From Allobosea sp. 67-29 (lineage in GTDB: Bacteria; Pseudomonadota; Alphaproteobacteria; Rhizobiales; Beijerinckiaceae): a stretch of 64,000 nt of DNA. The position numbers were made by a program, and so were the translations under genes. Shown one piece after another: positions 42,742-50,889 of this stretch (position 1 is the first letter of the stretch; the number at the start of each line of letters is the position of its first letter). Below the pieces are notes generated by a model that ran no database searches, was not told where the DNA came from, and saw nothing but the letters and a program-made list of their open reading frames with translations. The stretch covers positions 525,236 through 589,235 of the forward strand of contig NZ_MKSQ01000005.1 in NCBI RefSeq assembly GCF_001898115.1, given 5' to 3'.

Positions 42742-43704
42742 TCAGGCCGCCAACGGCAAGGCGCCGTCGCGCCCGATTCCGGCTTGCTTGAGCGCCTGGC
42801 CGATGCGGGCGATCTCGGCGTCCGTGATCTTGACCAGAGGCGGGCGCACGACCGCCTTGTCGAGACGGCCGAGCAGGACCAGTGCCTCCTTCATGCGGTT
42901 GTGCATGTCGAGGAAGGGCGGCGCGTAGAACGCCTGCGACAGGGGGACGATGCGATCGTTGATGGCCTGCGCCGCCTTCAGATCGCCGGCCTGGACCGCG
43001 CGGAACAGGGCAACCTGCAGGTCCGCGATCACGGAGCCCGAGCCCGAGAGCAGCCCGTTGCAGCCCAGCGTCAGTGAAGCCATGAGCCAGGACGAGTGGG
43101 TGGTGAGGACATTCACCGGCCGGGGCAGATTCTGGAAGGTGCGAATGTGCTTCTCGTGCAGCATGGCATCGTTCGACCAGTCCTTGATCGCGGCGATGGT
43201 CGGGACTTCGTCAAACAGGGCAAGCAGCGTGTCGAAGGTGAAGCCCAGCCCGCCGGCCATCGGATACTGGAAGGCGATGATGGGCAGATCGGTGGCATCG
43301 GCGATGCGCCGGTAATGCGCGAGCGCCATCTCCGGCCGCAGCTGCCCTCCCATCGCCATGCTGTTGGGCGGAAAGACCAGCAGCGCCGAGGCACCTTCCC
43401 GGTCCGCCATCGCGGCGATCCTCGCCGCCTCGATCGATCCGTCGGCATAGATCCCGTTGATCAGCGGGACATCGTCGCCGACTTCGGCCAGCGAAGCGGC
43501 CAGGATCTGCTGCTGCTCCTCGAAGCTGCAGGCATGAACCTCGGAGGCGTGGCCGTTGACGGTGACGGCCGCGACCCCGTCGACCAGCGCGCAGTCGCGC
43601 AGGTGTCGGCGCGTCTGGCGCTCGTCGATGCTCATGTCGTGGTCGAGCGCGAGAAGCGTCGCCGGAATGACGCCGGCCGGGCGGAAGTCCTTGAAACGTC
43701 GCAT
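42742..43704 (-). CDS. DapA-like (dihydrodipicolinate synthase/N-acetylneuraminate lyase family) aldolase
   Basis: A 320-residue class I aldolase-fold protein. The Schiff-base lysine is about K174 (IAAIKDWSND) and the family tyrosine about Y147 (AFQYPM). LINGIYADGSIEAARIAAMADREGASALLVFPP is a typical substrate-loop region. The pocket motifs differ from lysine-biosynthetic DapA, so it is likely a catabolic aldolase or hydratase-aldolase. It lies between SDR genes and the OYE-like gene in the TetR operon. Confidence 0.9.
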   Translation of the reverse strand: MRRFKDFRPAGVIPATLLALDHDMSIDERQTRRHLRDCALVDGVAAVTVNGHASEVHACSFEEQQQILAASLAEVGDDVPLINGIYADGSIEAARIAAMADREGASALLVFPPNSMAMGGQLRPEMALAHYRRIADATDLPIIAFQYPMAGGLGFTFDTLLALFDEVPTIAAIKDWSNDAMLHEKHIRTFQNLPRPVNVLTTHSSWLMASLTLGCNGLLSGSGSVIADLQVALFRAVQAGDLKAAQAINDRIVPLSQAFYAPPFLDMHNRMKEALVLLGRLDKAVVRPPLVKITDAEIARIGQALKQAGIGRDGALPLAA

Positions 43705-43752
43705 CGTCGATCTCCGTTTGCTGGTTGTTCCGGCGGGGCGACCCCGGAAACC

Positions 43753-44520
43753 TCAATCGTTCCAGAGGCCGCCGGTCACGCTGATCGTCTCGCCGGTGAT
43801 GTAGGCCGCCTCGTCGGAGGCCAGGAACAGGACGGCGCGGGCGATGTCGTCGGGATAGCCCGGTCGGCGCAGGGGAATGCCCTGCGCCCGGTCGTGGGCG
43901 CTCGGCAGCCCTTCCGCCTTGCGCTGCGCCTCGGATTCGTCGCGCATCTTGGTATCGACGATCAGGCCGGGCCCCACCGCGTTGACCCGCACGCCGAACT
44001 CGCCGATCTCGCAGGCGAGCGACTGGGTCATCGCCACGACCGCGAATTTCGAGGCGCAATAGGCGCCATAGGCCGCGGCGCCGGACTTCCCCATCCAGGA
44101 TGCGATGTTGACGATGGCGCCGCCGCGGCGCTCGACCATCTGCGGCGCGACCTTTCGCGTCACATGGAACAACCCGTCCACATTGATGCCGAAAGTCGCC
44201 TGCCAGTCGGCATCGCTCATGTCCAGCAGCTTGCCGACGCGGCAGATGCCGGCGTTGTTGACGAGGATGTCGATGGGACCGAGCGCTGCCATCAGCGCGC
44301 CGATGCCGTTTTCGACCGCCGCCTTGTCCGAGACGTCGCCGCTGGCGCAGACGATTCTGCCCGCCGCGCCGAGTTCGCGCGCGGTCGCGTCGGCCGCTGC
44401 GCCGTCGAGATCGAAGATGCCGACGTCGCAGCCTTCCGCCAGGAGACGCGCAGCGATGCTCTTGCCGATGCCGTAGGCGCCACCGGTGACGATCGCCTTC
44501 TTCCCCTTCAAGCCGTACAT
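43753..44520 (-). CDS. Short-chain dehydrogenase/reductase
   Basis: A 255-residue classical SDR. NAD(P) motif TGGAYGIGKS (about 12-21), NNAG at 88-91, catalytic Ser near 141 and YCASK at 154-158, then the C-terminal YITGETISVTGGLWND. D37/D39 after beta-2 (IFDLDG) favours NAD. ATG 44520 is 4 bp after the stop of the other SDR. It oxidises or reduces a hydroxy/keto intermediate; substrate unknown. Confidence 0.93.
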   Translation of the reverse strand: MYGLKGKKAIVTGGAYGIGKSIAARLLAEGCDVGIFDLDGAAADATARELGAAGRIVCASGDVSDKAAVENGIGALMAALGPIDILVNNAGICRVGKLLDMSDADWQATFGINVDGLFHVTRKVAPQMVERRGGAIVNIASWMGKSGAAAYGAYCASKFAVVAMTQSLACEIGEFGVRVNAVGPGLIVDTKMRDESEAQRKAEGLPSAHDRAQGIPLRRPGYPDDIARAVLFLASDEAAYITGETISVTGGLWND

Positions 44521-44524
44521 CGGA

Positions 44525-45307
44525 TCAAGCCTTCTTGAGTTTGCGGTCGCCGCGGGCGGTCCAGCCGCCATCGACCACCATCACGGTGCCGGTGCAGAAG
44601 GAGGCGTCGTCGCTGGCGAGCCAGAGCATCGCCTGGGCGATCTCGACCGGCTTGCCGAGGCGCTCCATCGCCTGGCGCTCCTCGAGGCCGCGACGCAGTT
44701 CGGCGCCGTCGGGGCCGCTGAGGATCCTGGCGAAATAGGGCGATTCGATCGTGCCCGGCGCGACGGCGTTGATCCGGATGCCGGCATCGACATGGTCGAT
44801 CGCCATGGCCCGCGTCAGCGCGGCGACGGCGCCCTTCGAGGCGACATAGGCGGCGCGGTCGTGAATGCCGATATTGGCGGCGGCAGAGGCCGTGGAGACG
44901 ATGGCGCCGCCGCCATTGCGTTCCATGACCGGGATGACGTGCTTGCAGCCGAGATAGACGCCCTTGACGTTGACCGCCATCAGGGCGTCCCAATCGGCCT
45001 CCGAGGTCGAGACCACGGTTCCCGCGATGCCGTAGCCGGCATTGTTGACGAGGATGTCGATGCGGCCGTGCTCCGCGACGACGGCGGCGACCATCGCCGC
45101 GATCTGCGCCTCGTTGGCGACATCGACGGCATGCGGCTCCGCCTTGCCGCCGGCGGCGGAGATCTCGTCGGCGACGGCCCTTGCCGCCTCCGCATTGCGG
45201 TCGGCGACGATGACCGTCGCTCCCTCGGCGGCGAAGAGCTTGCAGGCCTCATGGCCGATGCCCGAGCCGCCCCCGGTGATGATCGCGATACGACCGTCGA
45301 GCTTCAT
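44525..45307 (-). CDS. Short-chain dehydrogenase/reductase
   Basis: A 260-residue classical SDR, first gene of the leftward operon. TGGGSGIGHE (about 11-20), VADRN after beta-2 (NAD preference), NNAG at 88-91, Ser near 141 and YVASK at 154-158. The ATG at 45307 has a GGAGGT site and lies 34 bp downstream of the shared palindromic operator. It is only distantly similar to the SDR that follows, so the two probably catalyse different steps. Confidence 0.93.
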   Translation of the reverse strand: MKLDGRIAIITGGGSGIGHEACKLFAAEGATVIVADRNAEAARAVADEISAAGGKAEPHAVDVANEAQIAAMVAAVVAEHGRIDILVNNAGYGIAGTVVSTSEADWDALMAVNVKGVYLGCKHVIPVMERNGGGAIVSTASAAANIGIHDRAAYVASKGAVAALTRAMAIDHVDAGIRINAVAPGTIESPYFARILSGPDGAELRRGLEERQAMERLGKPVEIAQAMLWLASDDASFCTGTVMVVDGGWTARGDRKLKKA

Positions 45308-45340
45308 GGAACCTCCTGCTCCCGTTGTCGGACAAGGCTG

Positions 45341-45358
45341 ACTTACATGTTGGTAAGT
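45341..45358 (-). promoter_or_regulatory. TetR-type operator, copy 1
   Basis: ACTTAC-ATGTTG-GTAAGT: perfect 6-bp arms, 6-bp spacer. It is upstream of the SDR operon and matches the site at 52391-52408 at 16 of 18 positions plus the flanking AT. Confidence 0.75.
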
Positions 45359-45411
45359 ATCAACCCTGTCCGCGTTCCCTTGCAACCCGCTGCCGGCATG
45401 GAGCCCTGCGC

Positions 45412-46209
45412 CTAAAGCATCACGACAGGCGAGAAATACTGCTCGACCGCCGCCAGCAGGGAGCGTGACACGATCCAGGACGATTTGGGATTGGTGGGCG
45501 AGGGCCGGTTCGCGATGGTGATCGCCATGGTGCCGTATTCGCTCTGGGCCCTGACGGAGTGGGTATTTCCCGTGGCGTCCGGATCGCAGACGACCGCGAC
45601 CCGCGTTGCCTCGAAGCCGGGCCCGGCAAGCGCGAGCGCCGCTGCGACGTTGAGATTCTGCGGATAGGCGGCCGCCGCCTCGCGGGCGGTTCCCTCGAAC
45701 AGGGTGACCGGCGATGCCAGCGCCTCCGGATCGTGCCCGAGCGCACGCAGTTCCGCAGCCCAGGCGGCAGGAGGTTTTCGCGATTCATAGGCGACCGAGA
45801 GTCCGTCGGCCGCGCGCGCTGCGCGGATATAGTCGAGGGCCCCGAGCGCGCCGGATGCGAGCAGCAGGCGGCCGCCATGGCTGCCGGCAAGGCCGGCGAG
45901 GCGCTCGAAGAGCAAATCGTCATGCAAGGCCCCGATCGAGGAGATCAGAACCGGTAGGCCGCGCGACAGGCAGTCCGGCACGATTTCGCGGACGGCTTCA
46001 TGCCCGGCAGCCTCGACCACGAGCTCAGGCGCGAAGGTGGCGGCTTCGTCAAGCGTGGCTGCGATCATCACGCCTTCGGGGACGCGCTCGCGCGAGCGTG
46101 AACCGGCGCGCAACAGCGTCGTCACCATATGGCCTCGCTGCCGCAACGCTTCCGAAAGCTCGGCCGCGATCGCGCCATAGCCGATCAGGAGGATGCGTCG
46201 TGGACTCAC
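45412..46209 (-). CDS. L-aspartate-dehydrogenase-like NAD(P)-dependent enzyme (COG1712)
   Basis: About 265 residues, the typical length of aspartate dehydrogenases. Rossmann motif RRILLIGYGAIAAELSEAL, VVEAAGHEAVREIVPDCL, SIGALHDDLLFERL, ASGALGALDYIRAA and the C-terminal YPQNLNVAAALALAGPGFE with NTHSV are characteristic. GTG 46209 overlaps the hydrolase stop by 4 nt; an ATG at 46224 is also in frame. Last gene of the operon led by the flavoprotein at 52377. It may release or fix ammonia on an amino-acid-like intermediate. Confidence 0.88.
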   Translation of the reverse strand: MSPRRILLIGYGAIAAELSEALRQRGHMVTTLLRAGSRSRERVPEGVMIAATLDEAATFAPELVVEAAGHEAVREIVPDCLSRGLPVLISSIGALHDDLLFERLAGLAGSHGGRLLLASGALGALDYIRAARAADGLSVAYESRKPPAAWAAELRALGHDPEALASPVTLFEGTAREAAAAYPQNLNVAAALALAGPGFEATRVAVVCDPDATGNTHSVRAQSEYGTMAITIANRPSPTNPKSSWIVSRSLLAAVEQYFSPVVML

Positions 46210-47024
46210 AGCATTCCGATCCATTCCGCGACTTTCGCCGTAAACGCGTCGGGGCGCGAGTTCGGGAAGAAGTGGCCGCCGCTGTCGAGCAGGATCAGCG
46301 TCGGCTCGAGCAGGGCCGCAGCCAGCTCCTCCTGAAGGAAGGCGGGGACGATCAGGTCGTCGCGTGCCCCCAGCACGAGCAGCGGCATGGTGAGGGCTCC
46401 GGCGTCCGCGCTGCCGTCGAAGGCCAGGAGGGCGTCGATGCGCTCCCGGACGATCTGGCGCGCTTCCGGCGTCTGCGGGGCTGCGGCCGCCGCCGCCTCG
46501 AAGACCGGCCAGTTCGCCTCGAGCCAGGCAGGCGGGTAGGCCATCAGCGCGGAGCTTGCCGCATAGGCCTCCGGCAACGGGTCGAGGATGGCCCGCCGTG
46601 CGCCGAAGAGCGCGCTCATGTAGCGGCCGGGCCTCAGCCAGCTCGCGCTCAGGATGAGGCCGCGCAGCCGTTCCGGCGCCATTGTCCCGAGAGCCTGGCC
46701 GATGCAGCCGCCGGTCGAATGACCGAGCATCACGCAGCTTTCGATGCCGGCCGCATCGAGCACGGCGAGGCAATCGGCCGCGAGCTGCGCGATGGTGCAG
46801 GGGGCGCTGCCGCGGCTGCTCGCGCCGATGCCGCGCTGGTCGAAGCGCAGCACGCGAAACTGCCGGCTCAGCGTCGCGGAGGCTCCTTTCCAGAAACCAG
46901 CGGTTCCGCCGAGGCCGCTGACCAGCAGCAGCGGTGGCCCCGACCCTTCGGACCAGCATCTGAGCCGGGCGCCGTCCGGCAGCGCGACCTCGAAGCTGCC
47001 ATCCGCTTTCACCGCCGCGCTCAT
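46206..47024 (-). CDS. Alpha/beta hydrolase
   Basis: A 272-residue hydrolase. PPLLLVSGLGGTAGFW (oxyanion), FDQRGIGASSRG, nucleophile elbow VMLGHSTGGCIGQALG, acid in GARDDLIVP, histidine in SGGHFFPNSRPD. This is the MhpC/enol-lactonase style of fold used for C-C hydrolysis or lactone opening. Four-nt overlaps on both sides tie it to the NIPSNAP and dehydrogenase genes. Confidence 0.9.
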   Translation of the reverse strand: MSAAVKADGSFEVALPDGARLRCWSEGSGPPLLLVSGLGGTAGFWKGASATLSRQFRVLRFDQRGIGASSRGSAPCTIAQLAADCLAVLDAAGIESCVMLGHSTGGCIGQALGTMAPERLRGLILSASWLRPGRYMSALFGARRAILDPLPEAYAASSALMAYPPAWLEANWPVFEAAAAAAPQTPEARQIVRERIDALLAFDGSADAGALTMPLLVLGARDDLIVPAFLQEELAAALLEPTLILLDSGGHFFPNSRPDAFTAKVAEWIGML

Positions 47025-47335
47025 TGCAGCGGCGAATAGGAAACGGGGGTGAGGATGCGGCTGTTCTGGATATCGATCAGCCCGTCGACGCGGCGCAGAT
47101 AGTCCTGCCAGCGCGGATCGGCCAGCATCCGGCGGCGGCGGGCGGCGCGATCGTCCAGGCTTTCATAGCTCCACAGCGCGACGACATGGTTGAGCTCGCC
47201 GATCTCGGTGGTGAAATAGGCGTGGAAGGTGCCGAGATGTTCCTTCTGCAGGGGCAGGCCGAACTCTCCGTAGAGTTTCACGAATTCGGCCAGCTTGCCG
47301 GCCTTGATGCGATAGTCGCGCTCTTCGTAGATCAT
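47021..47335 (-). CDS. NIPSNAP family protein
   Basis: A 104-residue dimeric alpha/beta-barrel-type protein: MIYEERDYRIKAGKLAEFVKLY, LGTFHAYFTTEIGELNHVVALWSYESLDDRAARRRRM and DPRWQDYLRR are the family signature. Molecular role unknown; such small proteins recur in catabolic operons and may be monooxygenase-like or accessory. Seven bp downstream of the cupin gene. Confidence 0.9.
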   Translation of the reverse strand: MIYEERDYRIKAGKLAEFVKLYGEFGLPLQKEHLGTFHAYFTTEIGELNHVVALWSYESLDDRAARRRRMLADPRWQDYLRRVDGLIDIQNSRILTPVSYSPLQ

Positions 47336-47342
47336 TGTTCGC

Positions 47343-47858
47343 TCACCTTTTCGCGTCGAAACTGGAATCGACCCAGCCGAAGACGGTCTCGCGCTCGATT
47401 TCGGCGATGTTCTCCGGCCTTGGGAACGGCGCCGGGGCCGGTTCCCCCGTCCGTTTCGGCCGCCCGATCCGCGCGAAGAACTCGTCGAGCCCACCTGGCA
47501 TGAGCAGGAAGGTGAAGCTCAGCGGCTCGTCGTTGGGGTTGAGGAAATGATGCCTGAGCCCCTGCCCGATATAGGCGCAAGAGCCCCGTTCGATCGGATG
47601 GTCGACACCGTCGATGCGCGCGATGCCGCGCCCCTCGAAGACGAAGATGACCTCCTCGTGGGCGTCGTGGACATGCTCGCGAATGGAGCATTGCGGCGCC
47701 ACCGTCTGCGTGCCCATCGAGAAGCGGCTCGCGCCGCCGGTCTTGGCGGTATTGAGCAGGTTGCGAACGTAGCCGTTGGCCGGCACGGGCTGCCAGAAGC
47801 TCTCGCCGTCCTCGGGACCGAGCACGAGAGCCCGGCCCACCGCCTCGTTCGTCGTCAT
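47343..47858 (-). CDS. Cupin-domain protein
   Basis: A 171-residue single-cupin protein. Metal-binding motif 1 is in REHVHDAHEEVIFVFEGRG and motif 2 in GSCAYIGQGLRHHFLNPNDEPLSF. ATG 47858 has a GGAGG site at correct distance; an ATG at 47879 lacks one. It may be a small dioxygenase, isomerase or ligand-binding protein of the pathway. Confidence 0.88.
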   Translation of the reverse strand: MTTNEAVGRALVLGPEDGESFWQPVPANGYVRNLLNTAKTGGASRFSMGTQTVAPQCSIREHVHDAHEEVIFVFEGRGIARIDGVDHPIERGSCAYIGQGLRHHFLNPNDEPLSFTFLLMPGGLDEFFARIGRPKRTGEPAPAPFPRPENIAEIERETVFGWVDSSFDAKR

Positions 47859-47883
47859 CGGATCCTCCGTCGCGCGCATGCGC

Positions 47884-49200
47884 TCAGTTTCCGTACATCA
47901 TTCGCGGCATCCAGGTCGCGAGCTGCGGGAAGGTGATCAGGAGGACGAGGACGATCACCTGGCAGCAGATGAAGGGAATCACTCCCCAATACATGTCCTT
48001 CAGCCGGATTTCCGGTGGCGCGATCGCCTTCAGATAGAAGATCGACGGCGCCATCGGTGGGGTCAGGTAGCTGGTCTGCAGCATCACCAGGAAGATCACC
48101 GAGAACCAGATCGGGTCGATCCCGAACTGCTTCACCAGCGGCATCGAGATCGGCACCAGGATCAGCACGATCGAGATCAGATCGACGATGAAGCCGAGCA
48201 GGAAGGCGATGAACAGGATGATCGCCATCACCGACCAGGGCGAGAGGCCGAACTCCCTCAGGATGCCCTGCGTCGCCGCCATGCCGCCCGAGGCGAAGAA
48301 GACGCCGGAGAACATCGAGCCGGCGAGCACGATCGCCAGGATCATCGCCGTCAGCGAGACGGTCTGGATCGAGGCCTGGTACAGCACGCTCCAGGACATC
48401 CGCCCGTAGAGGATGGCCAGCAGGAAGACGCCGAAGGAGCCGCAGGCGGCCGCTTCCGTCGGGGTGGCGAGGCCCATGAACAGCGTGCCGAGCACGGTGA
48501 AGATCAGGATGCCGGGCGGAACGAGGGCGGTGGCCGTGAATTTCAGCTTCTCGCCGAGGCTGCGCGGATCGGGCTCGGTCTCCGGCGGCGCCAGCTCAGG
48601 CTTCATCGCGCAGACCACGACGATGTACAGGATGAACAGGCTCGACATGAGCAGCCCGGGCAGAAGGATGCCCGCCAAGAGGTCGCCGACCGGAAGGGTC
48701 GCGATCGGCGCGAGCACGACCACCGGCACCGACGGTGGAATGATGGTGCCGAGCGAGCCGCCGCCGCAGATCGTGCCTGAAATCAGCTTGGGATCGTACC
48801 GGCGCTTCATCATCGCGGGGATGGCCAGCATGCCGACGAGCGTCTCGGTCGCGCCGACCACGCCGCTCGCCGCGGCGAAGATCGTGCACATCATCAGCGC
48901 GGCGACGGCCAGGCCGCCCGGCATCCGGCGCGTCCACATATAGAGCGCGTCGAACAAGCGCTCGGCGATCCCCGCGCGCTCCAGGATCGAGCCCATGAAG
49001 ATGAAGAGCGGGATCGCGCCGAGCACGTAGTTCGTCGCGACGTCGTCGACGCGCTGGGCGAACTGGTGAACGAGCGTTCCGCCGAAGCGCATGAGCCCGA
49101 AGCCGAGCGCGGTCAGCATCATCGAGAAGGCGACGGGGAAGCCGAGGAAGATCAGCAGCATCAGCGCCGGAAACATCCACAGGACGATCTGGGAGCTCAT
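47884..49200 (-). CDS. TRAP transporter large permease (DctM type)
   Basis: A 438-residue protein with about 12 membrane helices. FPVAFSMMLTALGFGLMRFGG, GSILERAGIAERLFDALYMWTRRMPGGLAVA, SGVVGATETLVGMLAIPAMMKRRYDPKLISGTICGGGSLGTIIPPSV and the C-terminal TPPMAPSIFYLKAIAPP are diagnostic. ATG 49200 overlaps the DctQ stop by 4 nt. It uses an ion gradient to import the substrate captured by the binding protein at 49777. Confidence 0.94.
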   Translation of the reverse strand: MSSQIVLWMFPALMLLIFLGFPVAFSMMLTALGFGLMRFGGTLVHQFAQRVDDVATNYVLGAIPLFIFMGSILERAGIAERLFDALYMWTRRMPGGLAVAALMMCTIFAAASGVVGATETLVGMLAIPAMMKRRYDPKLISGTICGGGSLGTIIPPSVPVVVLAPIATLPVGDLLAGILLPGLLMSSLFILYIVVVCAMKPELAPPETEPDPRSLGEKLKFTATALVPPGILIFTVLGTLFMGLATPTEAAACGSFGVFLLAILYGRMSWSVLYQASIQTVSLTAMILAIVLAGSMFSGVFFASGGMAATQGILREFGLSPWSVMAIILFIAFLLGFIVDLISIVLILVPISMPLVKQFGIDPIWFSVIFLVMLQTSYLTPPMAPSIFYLKAIAPPEIRLKDMYWGVIPFICCQVIVLVLLITFPQLATWMPRMMYGN

Positions 49201-49712
49201 GGCGCGCGCTCCGCATCGGTCGTGCCCAGGGCGACGATCATCAGGTTCTCGGCGGCGCGGGCGGCGCTTTGCAGCCCGAACAGCGCGAAGCCGATCACAT
49301 AGATCGTCCGATATGGCCAGATCTTCGGATTCCAGGCCGAAAGGCCCGAGCCCTCGCCGGTGCGGTAGACGGACATCGCGTTGCCGATCAGCGCCTGCGT
49401 CAACCAGAGCAGCATTCCGGCGAGGACGGCATAGCCGATGGCGTCGATCAGCGCGACGCCGCGTTTCGGCAGCTTCTGGTGGATGAAGTCGACGTTGACG
49501 TGCTGGTCGACCAGCAGGGCGTAGGAGAGGCCGAGCAGGAAGATCGTGCCCATCATCATGTAGCTGAGCTCGAAGGCCCATTGCGTCGGAGCGGCGAAGA
49601 AGTAGCGGCTCACGACCTCGTAGACCATGGCGAGGACGAGCGGCAGCACCAGAAGCGCGCCGGCCCTGCCGGACCATAGCGAGAGCCAGCCGATGAGTTT
49701 GACGAGTGGCAT
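49197..49712 (-). CDS. TRAP transporter small permease (DctQ type)
   Basis: A 171-residue protein with four membrane helices. LIGWLSLWSGRAGALLVLPLVLAMVYEVVSRYFF, WAFELSYMMMGTIFLLGLSYALLVDQHVNVDFI and a C-terminal ARAAENLMI tail match the DctQ family (mannitol/chloroaromatic-type TRAP systems). It partners DctM. Confidence 0.92.
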   Translation of the reverse strand: MPLVKLIGWLSLWSGRAGALLVLPLVLAMVYEVVSRYFFAAPTQWAFELSYMMMGTIFLLGLSYALLVDQHVNVDFIHQKLPKRGVALIDAIGYAVLAGMLLWLTQALIGNAMSVYRTGEGSGLSAWNPKIWPYRTIYVIGFALFGLQSAARAAENLMIVALGTTDAERAP

Positions 49713-49776
49713 GCGCTGCGCGATCCCTTCGAAGGCCAGGGAGCGGCGACACGGGGACGCCGCTCCGGCAGGATCG

Positions 49777-50832
49777 TCAGCGCGAGCCGATGGCGAAGCG
49801 GAATTCGCCGAGCGGCTTGACCGAGGTCAGGAACGCGGCCTGATCCTCATAGACCTTCTTGAACCATTCGTTGGACGCGGACTGCTTCTGCGCCCATTCC
49901 GTCGAGACCTTGCCGACGGCCTCGACGAGACTCTTGTCGACCGTGACGAACTCGTTGTTCGGATTTTCCTTCATCTTCTTGTAGGCGTCGACGTCGAGCT
50001 TGGCGTAGCCGAGATAGGTCTCGAGCATGGTCGCCTTGCCGGCCGTCTCCAGCAGCGCCTTGTCCTTGTCGCCGATCTTGGCCCAGACATCCTTGTTGAA
50101 GATGCAGTCATGCGCCGCGCTCGGCGAGTGCAGCCCCGGCATCACGACGTATTTCGCCACCTTGTTGAAGCCTTCCTGCAGGTTGCCGCCGGGGCCGCCC
50201 CATTCGATGGCGTCGACGACCTTGCGCTCCAGCGCCGAGAACACCTCGGAGCCGGGCAGAACCACCGTCGAGGCCCCGAGCATCGGCGCGATCTCGGCCC
50301 AGGAGGAGGAGGTGCGCAGCTTGAGCCCCTTCATGTCCTCAGGCGTGCGCACGGGCTTGTGGGAATGCATGAAGATTTCGGTTTCGAGCACGCCGCAGGG
50401 AATCGCGACGACGTCGAATTTCTCCTTGCGCCATTCCTTCCAGAGCTTGCCGCCGTTGCCGTTGTAGAGCCACATCATCATCTCTTCCGGGTTGGGCCCG
50501 CCGGGCCAGCCCGAGAAGATCGCGCCGGTGCGGTCGACCGCCCAGTCATAGCCCGGCCAGGCATGGCCCATGTCGGCGACGCCCTTCTGCACCGTTTCCG
50601 TCACCTTCAGCGCCGGGCCGAGCGCCCCGGCCGGGAAGACGTTGATCTTGATGCGGCCGTCGGTGATCTGCTGCACGATCTCGGCGTAGCGCTTCGCTCC
50701 GATGTCGAGCCAGTGGCCGCCGGGCCAGGGCGTCGCCATGTTGAGTTCCATCTTGTTCTGGGCCAACGCGGCTCCGCCCGCGAGCGTCATGCCGGCGATG
50801 GTCGCGGCGGCGGCGAATGTCCTGAATGCCAT
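49777..50832 (-). CDS. TRAP transporter substrate-binding protein (DctP type)
   Basis: A 351-residue periplasmic protein with signal peptide (about 1-25, ending GGAALAQN). LNMATPWPGGHWLDIGAKRYAEIVQQITDGRIKINVFPAGALGPALKVTETVQKGVADMGHAW is typical, and LKLRTSSSWAEIAPMLGASTVVLP contains the conserved carboxylate-binding arginine (R in KLRT). The ligand is therefore probably a carboxylate. First transporter gene of the operon. Confidence 0.92.
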   Translation of the reverse strand: MAFRTFAAAATIAGMTLAGGAALAQNKMELNMATPWPGGHWLDIGAKRYAEIVQQITDGRIKINVFPAGALGPALKVTETVQKGVADMGHAWPGYDWAVDRTGAIFSGWPGGPNPEEMMMWLYNGNGGKLWKEWRKEKFDVVAIPCGVLETEIFMHSHKPVRTPEDMKGLKLRTSSSWAEIAPMLGASTVVLPGSEVFSALERKVVDAIEWGGPGGNLQEGFNKVAKYVVMPGLHSPSAAHDCIFNKDVWAKIGDKDKALLETAGKATMLETYLGYAKLDVDAYKKMKENPNNEFVTVDKSLVEAVGKVSTEWAQKQSASNEWFKKVYEDQAAFLTSVKPLGEFRFAIGSR

Positions 50833-50889
50833 TTGTCTTTCCCCTCTGTGTTTGACTGGTTGGCAATCTCGACGTGGCGCGGGCCGTGT